Below are positions 35,005 to 42,562 of a DNA stretch of 50,762 bases, one piece after another. The stretch lies in contig CAVYEW010000017.1 of assembly GCA_963767645.1 (NCBI GenBank), positions 1 through 50,762 on the forward strand. Direction: 5' to 3'. The position numbers and the translations under genes were made by a program. This stretch comes from DATFDN01 sp963767645. GTDB lineage: Bacteria > Pseudomonadota > Alphaproteobacteria > Acetobacterales > Acetobacteraceae. Below the pieces are notes generated by a model. The model was not told the origin of the DNA, did no database searches, and saw nothing but the letters and a program-made list of their open reading frames with translations. Position 1 is the stretch's first letter. Every line of letters begins with the position of its first letter.

Positions 35005-36417
35005 ATGAAAGCCATCAATGCCATCCGCATGGGCGGGGCCGAGGTCCTGCCGCTGGTCGAAGGCGGCAAGGGCGTGTCCGTCTCCAACGGCCTGTCATGC
35101 GGAAACTGGGCGTTGGCGGGCGGCGTGGGCACGTTCAGCGCCGTCAACGCCGACAGCTACGACGAGCAGGGACGGTTCATCCCGCAAGTCTATCACGGCA
35201 GCACCCGCCGCGAGCGCCACGAGGAGCTGATCGCCTACGCCATCAAGGGCGCGGTCGCCCAGGCCCGTCGCGCCTACGAGCTGGCCGGCGGCAGGGGACG
35301 CATTCACGCCAACATCCTCTGGGAGATGGCGGGCGCCGAGCGGGTCATCACCGGCGCGCTCGAGCAGGCAAAGGGCCTCATCAACGGCATCACCTGCGGC
35401 GCCGGGATGCCGTATCGCCTCTCCGAGATCGCCGCCCGGTTCAACGTCCACTATTATCCGATCGTCTCCTCGGCGCGCGCCTTCAACGCGCTGTGGCGGC
35501 GGGCCTATCACAAGGCGGCCGCGCTGCTGGGCGGCGTGGTGTACGAAGACCCCTGGCTGGCCGGCGGGCATAACGGCCTGTCCAACAGCGAGGACCCGAC
35601 CAGGCCCGAGGACCCGTTTCCCCGCGTGCTCGCGCTGCGCAAGCAGATGCAGGAGTTCGGGCTGGACGAGACGCCGATCATCATGGCCGGCGGCGTCTGG
35701 TGGCTGGAGGAGTGGGAGGACTGGATCGACAATCCCGATCTCGGCCCGGTCGCCTTCCAGTTCGGCACCCGTCCGCTGTTGACCAAGGAGAGCCCGATCG
35801 GCGAGGCCTGGAAGCGGCGCCTGCCGACGCTGAAGGAAGGCGATGTCTTCCTCAACCATTTCAGCCCGACCGGCTTCTGGTCGAGTGCCGTCAACAACAG
35901 CTTCATCCAGGAACTGCGCCAACGGAGCGAGCGTCAGGTCGCGTTCACCACCGAACCGGTGGGCGATCACGTCGCCGCCTTCGGCGTCGGGCCGCGCAAG
36001 CGCACGGTCTATCTTACCGGCCCCGACCTCGCCCGGGTGCGCGGGTGGGAGGCAGAGGGTTTCACCGACGCGCTGCGCACGCCGGATTCGACGCTGATCT
36101 TCGTCACGCCGGGAAAGACCCGGGAGATCACCCGCGACCAGATCGAATGCATGGGCTGCCTGAGCCAGTGCCGGTTCTCGAACTGGAGCCAAGTCCCTCC
36201 GCAATACAGTACCGGCAAGCGCCCTGACCCGCGCAGCTTCTGCATCCAGAAGACCTTGCAGACCATCGGCCATACCAGCGACGATCCCGAGGCGATCGAG
36301 CACAACCTGATGTTCAGCGGCCACAACGCCTTCCGCTTCGGCCGCGACCCGTTCTACTCGAATGGGTTCATCCCGACGGTGCGCCAGCTGGTCGAGCGCA
36401 TCCTGACCGGGCGCTGA
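35005..36417 (+). CDS. Nitronate monooxygenase-like flavoprotein with C-terminal cysteine cluster
   Basis: A 470-residue TIM-barrel protein resembling the nitronate monooxygenase/2-nitropropane dioxygenase family (FMN). Points supporting this are VSNGLSCGNWALAGGVGTFS near the start, GITCGAGMPYRLSEIAARF, PIIMAGGVWWLEEW and GPVAFQFGTRPLLT. The protein is longer than typical NMOs. Its extra C-terminal part contains C382-MG-C385-LSQ-C389 and a fourth cysteine at C413. The C-x2-C-x3-C spacing matches that of [4Fe-4S] motifs in the 2,4-dienoyl-CoA reductase/old-yellow-enzyme group. True substrate unknown. It follows pnp by 112 bp on the same strand, with the pnp hairpin between. Confidence 0.78.
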   Translation: MKAINAIRMGGAEVLPLVEGGKGVSVSNGLSCGNWALAGGVGTFSAVNADSYDEQGRFIPQVYHGSTRRERHEELIAYAIKGAVAQARRAYELAGGRGRIHANILWEMAGAERVITGALEQAKGLINGITCGAGMPYRLSEIAARFNVHYYPIVSSARAFNALWRRAYHKAAALLGGVVYEDPWLAGGHNGLSNSEDPTRPEDPFPRVLALRKQMQEFGLDETPIIMAGGVWWLEEWEDWIDNPDLGPVAFQFGTRPLLTKESPIGEAWKRRLPTLKEGDVFLNHFSPTGFWSSAVNNSFIQELRQRSERQVAFTTEPVGDHVAAFGVGPRKRTVYLTGPDLARVRGWEAEGFTDALRTPDSTLIFVTPGKTREITRDQIECMGCLSQCRFSNWSQVPPQYSTGKRPDPRSFCIQKTLQTIGHTSDDPEAIEHNLMFSGHNAFRFGRDPFYSNGFIPTVRQLVERILTGR

Positions 36418-36496
36418 CTTTGCCCGGGTAGGGCGACATGCTTCACTCCGCGTCGCTCGTGCGGTTTCAGGTTGACAGTGTTGTCGCGCCGTTTCA

Positions 36497-36579
36497 CCCC
36501 TCCCCTATCCCCTCCCGCAAGGGGAGGGGGACGCTAGGCGACTCCCCCTCCCCTTGCGGGAGGGGGCCGGGGGGAGGGG
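36497..36579. repeat. Long inverted repeat of G/C-rich arms
   Basis: The left arm (36497-36531, cccctcccctatcccctccc and on) is nearly complementary to the right arm (36543-36579, tccccctccccttgcgggag and on), with an 11-nt centre. Each arm also has its own small ccctcccgcaagggga-type hairpin. It fills most of the gap before the MFS gene at 36640 and looks like a dispersed intergenic element. Confidence 0.6.
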
Positions 36580-36639
36580 GTGCGCGCGTCCCCGTTCCAG
36601 TCAGCCCGCGAGACCGCTCCAATAGGGAGGCTGCGCCGG

Positions 36640-37896
36640 ATGCTGTCCTGGTTCTCCGAGCTGACGCTGCGGGAGCGCCGCACCATGGCCGCCTGCTTCG
36701 GCGGCTGGTCGCTCGATGCGCTGGACGTGCAGATCTTCAGCTTCGTCATCCCGAGCTTGCTCGCGCTTTGGCACATCTCCAGCGGCCAGGCGGGCGAGCT
36801 GGCGACCATCACGCTGCTGGTCTCGGCGTTCGGCGGCTGGCTGGGCGGGGCGCTCGCCGACCGCTACGGCCGGATGCGGGTCCTCCAGGTGACGATCATC
36901 TGGTACGCGGTGTTCACGTTCCTCTGCGGCTTCGCGCAGAACTATGCCCAGCTCTTCGTGCTCCGCGCCCTGCAGGGGATCGGCTTCGGCGGCGAATGGG
37001 CAGCCGGCGCCGTGCTCATGGGGGAGGTTATCCGCGACCGGTTCCGGGGCCGCGCCGTCGGTCTGGTGCAGACCGGCTGGGCGTTCGGCTGGGGCGCGGC
37101 GGCAATCGCCTATACCGCGCTGTTCGCCTTCATCCGGCCCGAGCTGGCGTTCCGCGTGATGTTCTGGCTCGGCATCCTGCCGGCGCTGCTGGTGATCTGG
37201 ATCCGCCGCAACGTCGCCGAATCCGATCTCGCGCCTGGTCATGCCGTTGCGGCGAGCGGCCTCGGGCACGCCTTCTCGGCGCTCCGCCCGCCCTATCTGG
37301 CGACTACGTGGCGGCTGATCCTGATGGTGATTGGCGCCCAGGGCGGCAGCTATGCGCTCTCCACCTGGTTGCCGACCTACTTGAAGACCGTGCGCCACCT
37401 GACCTCGGTCGGCGCCGGCAGCTACCTGCTCGTGCATATCCTCGGCGCGCTCTGCGGGTTCATCGCCGGCTCGGTCCTGTCGGACGCGATCGGGCGCAAG
37501 CCGACCTTCCTCATCTCCGCTGTCGGCTCGATGGCGATGGTCCTGATCTATCTGCTGGCGCCGATCGGAAACGGCGCGATCCTGGCGGTCGGCTTCCCGC
37601 TCGGCTTCATCATCTACATGATGTTTCCCCCGATGGGCCCGTTCATGACCGAGCTGTTCCCCTCCGCCGTGCGCGGCACCGGCCAGGGTTTCTGCTACAA
37701 TGCCGGGCGCGGCATCGGCGCTCTGTTTCCCGCCCTGGTCGGCTGGCTCACGCTCCGCCTCGGCCTGGGCGCGGCGATTGTCGTCTTCACGCTGTTCGCC
37801 TACAGCCTGATGGTCATTGGGCTTGCGCTGCTGCCGGAAACGCGCGGGCGATCGCTGGAGAGCCTCGACGCACAGGCTCGGGTGCCGGCGGAATAG
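36640..37896 (+). CDS. MFS transporter (AAHS/sialate-type)
   Basis: A 418-residue major facilitator. Marks are FGGWSLDALDVQIFSFVIPS at helix 1 (D-x-x-D type of aromatic-acid and sialic-acid carriers), ADRYGRMRVLQV, LQGIGFGGEWAAGAVLMGE in helix 4 and SDAIGRKPTFLIS in the second half. The ATG at 36640 has AGGGAGG 9 nt upstream; a longer frame from 36580 runs back into the repeat. It is the fourth MFS carrier in the window and differs clearly from the others. Convergent with the SDR gene. Substrate unknown. Confidence 0.86.
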   Translation: MLSWFSELTLRERRTMAACFGGWSLDALDVQIFSFVIPSLLALWHISSGQAGELATITLLVSAFGGWLGGALADRYGRMRVLQVTIIWYAVFTFLCGFAQNYAQLFVLRALQGIGFGGEWAAGAVLMGEVIRDRFRGRAVGLVQTGWAFGWGAAAIAYTALFAFIRPELAFRVMFWLGILPALLVIWIRRNVAESDLAPGHAVAASGLGHAFSALRPPYLATTWRLILMVIGAQGGSYALSTWLPTYLKTVRHLTSVGAGSYLLVHILGALCGFIAGSVLSDAIGRKPTFLISAVGSMAMVLIYLLAPIGNGAILAVGFPLGFIIYMMFPPMGPFMTELFPSAVRGTGQGFCYNAGRGIGALFPALVGWLTLRLGLGAAIVVFTLFAYSLMVIGLALLPETRGRSLESLDAQARVPAE

Positions 37897-37918
37897 CGCC
37901 GTGGTTTGCTAAGCCACC

Positions 37919-38944
37919 TCAACGCCCGTCCCGCTCACGCCGTTGCCGATCTTCCTCTCTCATCCGCTCTCGAACGCCGCCCTCCACGGTCGTCCCGGCC
38001 TGCATCGGCACGAACAGCGTCCCGGATGTTGGCGGCGCAGGCGGCGCCGTCTTGATCTGGTACTCGTTGGCGATGTCGCCGGAGATTCGCTCGGTCAGAT
38101 GCGGCGCGATGTGGTGGGAGGCGTACAACGCCTCCGCCTTCCAGCCAACCGGCAGTTCTTGCACGGGATGAAGCGAAACCCAGACGATCGCGTCCACGAC
38201 CTTTTGCGGAGCGTCCATCGCCGCCATGCGCGGCGTGCCTCCGCTGTAGTTGGCGGCATGCTCCCACCAAGGCGTATCCGCGGCCCAAGGCATGACGGTC
38301 GCCACCTTGATCCATTTCATCCCGTTAAGCCGGAGTTCCTGGTTGAGCGCCTGTCCCAGGCTCCTTACGCCGGCCTTGGAAGCGGAGTAGGTGGCCTGGT
38401 AGGCAAGCGGCACCTCGCTGTCGATGGAGCCGATGTTGACGAGCGTGCCGAAGCCCTGGACGCGGAACTGCTGTATCGCCGCATGGCTGCCATAGATGAC
38501 GCCCTTGAGATTGACGTCGATCAGGCGGGATTGATCCTCAATCGGAATGTCCCAGAAGGGTCCGATCGCGCCAACGCCGGCATCGTTGATCCAAACGTCG
38601 ATAAGGCCGAACCGAGCGACTGCGGCCCTGGCGAGCCGTTTGATGTCCTCCGAGTTGCCGACATCGGTGGTGACAACCAGCGGCGTCCCGCCGGCGGCGC
38701 GTACCTGGGCCGCCAGCGCCTCAAGCACGTTCGTCCGACGGGCGGCGAGCACCACGTTGGCGTGCTGGGCGGCCAACTCCATGGCGACGCCGCGGCCGAA
38801 GCCGCTGGAGGCGCCGGTAATGACGTAGGTTCTGCCGGCGATCCACCTCCCGTCGCCCGCCCCTAACTGAGGCGCGCAGCCGCCAAGCGCGAGGCCGAGG
38901 ACACCGACCAACAGCAACGGAGCAAGCGCCGCCCCCGGTTTCAT
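37919..38944 (-). CDS. Short-chain dehydrogenase/reductase with lipoprotein signal
   Basis: A 341-residue classical SDR. It has the cofactor motif TGASSGFG (43-50), NDAGVGAIG, S173 and the YSASK active site (Y186, K190), so the catalytic set is complete. The N-terminus is unusual: MKPGAALAPLLLVGVLGLAL is followed by GGC, a lipobox-like sequence with C23, then APQLGAGDGRW. This predicts export and lipid anchoring, or at least a membrane anchor. The C-terminal 60 residues beyond the SDR core are Pro- and then Arg/Glu-rich. AAGGAAG precedes the ATG at 38944. Substrate unknown. Confidence 0.82.
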   Translation of the reverse strand: MKPGAALAPLLLVGVLGLALGGCAPQLGAGDGRWIAGRTYVITGASSGFGRGVAMELAAQHANVVLAARRTNVLEALAAQVRAAGGTPLVVTTDVGNSEDIKRLARAAVARFGLIDVWINDAGVGAIGPFWDIPIEDQSRLIDVNLKGVIYGSHAAIQQFRVQGFGTLVNIGSIDSEVPLAYQATYSASKAGVRSLGQALNQELRLNGMKWIKVATVMPWAADTPWWEHAANYSGGTPRMAAMDAPQKVVDAIVWVSLHPVQELPVGWKAEALYASHHIAPHLTERISGDIANEYQIKTAPPAPPTSGTLFVPMQAGTTVEGGVRERMREEDRQRRERDGR

Positions 38945-39019
38945 CACAGCTTCCTTTCCCCAGCCTGCCGGCTCATGCGCCCGCAAGGGCGCGAGACTAG
39001 GGCCACCACCGCCACAAAT

Positions 39020-40531
39020 CTACGACCCGAACTGCATCCCCTGCAGGCGGATGATGCCGTCCGGGACCTGCACGAAGCCCTCAAGCGTCTTCTTCATCCC
39101 GACGGTGTTCTTCGGGTTCCAGAGATAGATCAGGGGCAGGTCCTTGCGTTCCTGCTCCCAAACCTTGGCGATGATCGCCTTCCGCTGCCCAGGATCGTTG
39201 GTCTGGCGTTCCTCCTCCAGCAGCTTGTCCATCTCCGGGTTGCTGTAATGGCCGTAGTTGAAGGTGCCTCCAATGTGCAGGAACTGGTACATGTTGCCGT
39301 CTGGATCGACGCGGCCGGACCAGCCGATGTTGAACGCCTCGAATCGGCCCGCATAGGCAGCCTGCAGCGAGGAGGCGAACTCCATCGCCGTGATCTTCAC
39401 GTTGAAACCGGCCTCGCCCGCCATGGCCTGCATCACCTCGCCGACCTGCTGGGCGTCGGCGCTGTTGGCGACGGTCAGGGAGACCGGCACCGGCAGCTTC
39501 ACTCCCGCCTGCTTCAGCAGCGCCTTGGCCTTGGAAACGTCGCGGGACGGCGGCTGGATCGAGGGGATGTAGTAGGGGGAACTTGGCGAGTTCGCCTGCG
39601 CCACCGGCGTGTACAGCCCGTTATAGACGACCTGGATGATGGCGCTGCGGTCGAGCGACAGCTCGAATGCCTGGCGGACCAGCGCGCTCTGCCCGACCGG
39701 CGTATTGGCCTGCGGACCGTTGCCGATGTTGAACGTCGTGCCCTGGTAGAACAGGCTGTCGCCGATTGCGAGCTTCAGCTTCGGGTCTTTCTGCACTGCC
39801 GGCACGTCGGTCGGCACGACATACTCAACCAAATCAAGCGCCCCGGCCTGCAGATTGGCCAGACGCACCGCCGGGTTCGGGTTCGGCAAGTACACCACCC
39901 GGTCGAAATGGATCGCCCCGGCATTCCAATACCCTAGGAAGCGCTGCAGCACGATACGGTCCTGCGGCACGCGCTCAACGAAGCTGAACGGGCCGGAGCA
40001 GACCGGGTGCAAGCCGAATTTGTCGCCCGCCTGCTGCACCGCCTTGGGCGGCAGCACGATGCCGGAGCGGTCGGCGAGCTGCGCCAGCAGCGGCGCGTCC
40101 GGCGCCTTCAGATTGAGCTGCACGGTTAGCGGATCGATCACGTCGATGCTGCCGATCGAGCTGATCTCGCTGCGCCGCATGCTGCCCTTTGCATCGAGGT
40201 CGCGCATCAGCGTGAACTTCACCGCCTCGGCATCCACCGGCTCCCCGTCGTGGAACTTCACCCCCTGGCGCAGATGGATCACCAGGTGAGTCGGGTCCTT
40301 GTACTCGTAGCCAGTGGCGAGCTGGGGCACGATCTCAAGCTTGGGCGAGATGTCGAACAGCTTGTCGCACAGGCCCGCGAAGACGATGCGCCCGACATAG
40401 CTGGAGCCGAGCGTCGGATCGAGCAGGTCGGGGTCTTCGCGCAGGCCGATGCGCAGCGTCCTTTCCTGCGCGAAGGCAAGGCCGGGCAGCACGGCCAGCG
40501 CACAGGCGATGGCGAAGGCGAAGCGTCGCAT
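39020..40531 (-). CDS. ABC transporter substrate-binding protein, family 5
   Basis: A 503-residue periplasmic peptide/nickel-type (SBP_bac_5) binding protein. The signal peptide is MRRFAFAIACALAVLPGLAFA. The mature part opens ERTLRIGLREDPDLLDPTLG, has VIHLRQGVKFHDGEPVDAEA (the family's signature region) and ends with DLPLIYLWNPKN. The ATG at 40531 is placed by the signal peptide. No permease or ATPase genes are adjacent, so it is an orphan here. The DUF1028 gene lies 25 bp upstream on the same strand, probably co-transcribed. Confidence 0.9.
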   Translation of the reverse strand: MRRFAFAIACALAVLPGLAFAQERTLRIGLREDPDLLDPTLGSSYVGRIVFAGLCDKLFDISPKLEIVPQLATGYEYKDPTHLVIHLRQGVKFHDGEPVDAEAVKFTLMRDLDAKGSMRRSEISSIGSIDVIDPLTVQLNLKAPDAPLLAQLADRSGIVLPPKAVQQAGDKFGLHPVCSGPFSFVERVPQDRIVLQRFLGYWNAGAIHFDRVVYLPNPNPAVRLANLQAGALDLVEYVVPTDVPAVQKDPKLKLAIGDSLFYQGTTFNIGNGPQANTPVGQSALVRQAFELSLDRSAIIQVVYNGLYTPVAQANSPSSPYYIPSIQPPSRDVSKAKALLKQAGVKLPVPVSLTVANSADAQQVGEVMQAMAGEAGFNVKITAMEFASSLQAAYAGRFEAFNIGWSGRVDPDGNMYQFLHIGGTFNYGHYSNPEMDKLLEEERQTNDPGQRKAIIAKVWEQERKDLPLIYLWNPKNTVGMKKTLEGFVQVPDGIIRLQGMQFGS

Positions 40532-40556
40532 CCTGCTCTCCGTCCTCGATCGTGGG

Positions 40557-41270
40557 TCAGGCGGCGCCCGGCGGGCGGGCGTCGCGGGCGATGATGGCAT
40601 CGATCACTGCGCGGTCGTGAACGCCCCAGCGGCTATCGGTGCCGGGCAACAGACGGCGGAACACGGCGAACCGCTCCTGACTGACCCGGTACAGGCGCCG
40701 TAGCTCGGCCAGCGGGTCGGGATGATCGTCGGCGCGGATATCGAGATCGGGATACGGATCGCGCGTGCAAATCTTCAGCGCGGCGGACTGCTTGCCGCGC
40801 TTGTCTCCCCCTGCCGCCTCTCCCGCCTCCATGGCAGCGAGCAGCCGTTCGGCCAGCGGCCCGCGCGCGGCGCTGAACGCCTCCAGCGTGCGCGCGGTCA
40901 CAAGCGGTCCGGCCAGCATGTTGCCGGCGACGGACACCTCGGCACCGTGGACATGCCCGGCCCAGGCAATGCAGGCCGCACCGGTGTGCTGCGCGATCCG
41001 TCCGGCGGCGTCGAGGATATGAAGCTGCCGATGCGGTGCGCCGGGGTCCGGCTCGGTGAGCGCGGCAAGGACCGCCCGCGGGTCCTCCCCGGCGCGCAGC
41101 CGCGGCATCGCCTCCACGCCGTAGAGCGGGTTGACCAGCGCCTGGGTGGACAGCGCCGCTATCCCGCCCTCGACATGAAGACAGAGCGCGCCGACGGCGA
41201 AGAAGCGGGAGGCGACGGCGGCGCCCAAGGCGCCGGACTCGGGGTCACGGGCAAGGATGGACCAGGTCAT
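40557..41270 (-). CDS. DUF1028 family protein
   Basis: A 237-residue DUF1028 protein. The N-terminus MTWSILARDPESGALGAAVA is characteristic, with ASRFFAVGALCLHVEGGIAALSTQALVNPLYG behind it; family members are thought to have an Ntn-hydrolase-like fold with a processed Thr/Ser. A C-terminal extension has RADDHPDPLAELRRL. Genes of this family are often next to peptide ABC transporters, which fits the binding protein 25 bp downstream. A peptidase or amidase role is a guess. The start at 41270 follows the conserved N-terminus. Confidence 0.85.
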   Translation of the reverse strand: MTWSILARDPESGALGAAVASRFFAVGALCLHVEGGIAALSTQALVNPLYGVEAMPRLRAGEDPRAVLAALTEPDPGAPHRQLHILDAAGRIAQHTGAACIAWAGHVHGAEVSVAGNMLAGPLVTARTLEAFSAARGPLAERLLAAMEAGEAAGGDKRGKQSAALKICTRDPYPDLDIRADDHPDPLAELRRLYRVSQERFAVFRRLLPGTDSRWGVHDRAVIDAIIARDARPPGAA

Positions 41271-41367
41271 GCCGGCATGATCTTGCGCCCGGCCTGGGGC
41301 GGCAAGGGAGGGGTGTTGCGGCTCCAGCCTGGCGCGCGCATGTGTCCCCGAAAGAACGGATGAGCCC

Positions 41368-41835
41368 ATGCCCGTCTCGCTCGGCCTCATGCTGCCGCTT
41401 GCCGCCTTGCCGCCCGCCGTCCTGGCGCTCGCGGCCTGCACCGAAGTCTACACCACGCCTCCCGGCGGCGGCCCGCTGGAGCTGTCGGCCGTGTACACGA
41501 CATTGCCCATCGTCGGCACGCAGCCGGTGCCCCGGCCGCCGCCCTCGACCGCCTACGGCCATGATGGCGTGTACGCGGGCACCGCCCAGGCGCTGTACAG
41601 TGCCGGCGCACAATGTGCGGAGTTCCGCCATGCGGCGGATTTCCGGGTGGAGGGCCGCAGCGTCGCGTTCGGTCCCTTTCGGGGCACCATCGGCGAGGAG
41701 GGTGGGCTTCGCATGATCTACGGGCAGAACACGCTGGTCGGCCATTTCGAGGGAGATGCGTTCCGCGGCGTGATCACCTTCCAGGTGCCGCCCTGCAGCT
41801 ATGCGATGCTGCTGCGGCGAGGCGGGCGGGCCTGA
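41368..41835 (+). CDS. Putative lipoprotein of unknown function
   Basis: A 155-residue protein with a hydrophobic N-terminus (MPVSLGLMLPLAALPPAVLA) and a lipobox LAAC followed by TEVYTTPPGGG, suggesting a lipoprotein. The remainder has short beta-type segments (AAFRVEG-like repeats, FGPFRGTIGEEGG, LVGHFEGDAFRGVITF) reminiscent of small periplasmic domains with repeated G-x-F/V strands. I do not recognise the family. The stop overlaps the PAS gene start by one base (TGATG), so the two are translated together. Confidence 0.7.
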   Translation: MPVSLGLMLPLAALPPAVLALAACTEVYTTPPGGGPLELSAVYTTLPIVGTQPVPRPPPSTAYGHDGVYAGTAQALYSAGAQCAEFRHAADFRVEGRSVAFGPFRGTIGEEGGLRMIYGQNTLVGHFEGDAFRGVITFQVPPCSYAMLLRRGGRA

Positions 41836-42281
41836 TGACCGGCCTTGCACCCGAGCGCCTAGCGCGCGCGCTCCTCCAAGACATGCCGGACGCTCTGATC
41901 GTTGCCGACGCGGCCGGGCTGATCCAGTTCTGGAATAACGGCGCCGAGCGCCTGTTCGGGTTCTCCGCCGAGGAAGCCTTGGCGCAGTCTCTCGATATCA
42001 TCATCCCCGAGCGGCTCCGGGGTCGCCATTGGACCGGCTTTCACGAGACCATGCGCACCGGGCAGTCGCGTTACGCCGCCGGGCAGATCCTCTCAGTACC
42101 TGCGCTACGCAAGGACGGGACGCGGCTCTCGGTGGAGTTCACCATCGTCCCCCTCCGCGACCCGGCCGGCCGCATGGAGGCGATCGCGGCGATCATGCGC
42201 GACGCTACAGCGCGGTTCGAGCAGGTCCGGGCGTTGCAGAAGGAGCTTGCGGCCCTGAAATCCGCGGCGCCCGGCGGATAA
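41835..42281 (+). CDS. Single PAS-domain protein
   Basis: A 148-residue protein that is almost only a PAS domain. It reads DMPDALIVADAAGLIQFWNN, AERLFGFSAEEAL, IIPERLRGRHWTGFHETM and LSVPALRKDGTRLSVEFTIVPL. A short helix (RFEQVRALQKELAALK) follows, which could form a coiled coil. There is no kinase, cyclase or DNA-binding domain. It overlaps the lipoprotein gene upstream by one base. A sensor that acts on a separate partner is likely; ligand unknown. The TAA stop overlaps the A-run of a minus-strand terminator. Confidence 0.85.
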   Translation: MTGLAPERLARALLQDMPDALIVADAAGLIQFWNNGAERLFGFSAEEALAQSLDIIIPERLRGRHWTGFHETMRTGQSRYAAGQILSVPALRKDGTRLSVEFTIVPLRDPAGRMEAIAAIMRDATARFEQVRALQKELAALKSAAPGG

Positions 42282-42310
42282 AAAAGCCCCGCTCCCTTTC
42301 GGGGCGGGGC
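42280..42310 (-). terminator. Rho-independent terminator reading leftwards
   Basis: Read on the minus strand: gccccgcc(ccg)aaa(ggg)agcggggc followed by TTTTTT. The stem is 7 GC pairs plus inner pairs, then six T. On the plus strand there is no T-run, so it does not serve as an intrinsic terminator for the PAS gene. There is no minus-strand protein gene immediately to the right, so an RNA must be ended here. Confidence 0.7.
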
Positions 42311-42317
42311 GAAGGTG

Positions 42318-42480
42318 GCGGTGCGCCAGAACTCGCTTGCTGGCGGCGCACCGCATTGGGGGAGGAAGCCAGCGAACAGTCAGGTTATGGACGCCGAAGG
42401 CGGCGCCTTCCGGGAATGAATGCGGCGGAAATCTGAAAATCCGCGTGAATCATAAAATTAAACGTGAGCGCCCCCCAGCG
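42318..42480 (-). ncRNA. Candidate small RNA ending at the 42280 terminator
   Basis: Between the PAS and glycosyltransferase genes (42282-42562) no protein gene is seen. Reading leftwards, the DNA contains cttcctccccca (42357-42368 region), a C-rich sequence that could pair with Shine-Dalgarno sites as in known alphaproteobacterial small RNAs. A 10-bp hairpin (42318-42327 with 42345-42354) and the terminator follow. An AT-rich patch near 42445-42470 (aattttatgattcacg on the minus strand) could hold the -10 element, but no good -35 was found and the 5' end is a guess. Confidence 0.35.
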
Positions 42481-42562
42481 GGGGCCGAGGCCGCTTCCAG
42501 CAGCTCGGTAACTATTTCTCCACATTTGACGCCTACCCTGGCATTCGAGCCGGGAGACGGGA

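Noticed and set aside
36438..38171. 577-codon frame crossing the MFS gene into the SDR gene
   Set aside because: It reads the MFS gene out of frame; the overlapping frame from 36640 encodes a proper transporter.
42282..42310. Intrinsic terminator for the PAS gene on the plus strand
   Set aside because: The hairpin has its A/T run on the left side only, so it works for leftward transcription.
42386..42418. Ten-codon frame after a ggagg-like sequence, possible leader peptide
   Set aside because: The distance from the ribosome-like site is about 19 nt and no regulatory context is visible.
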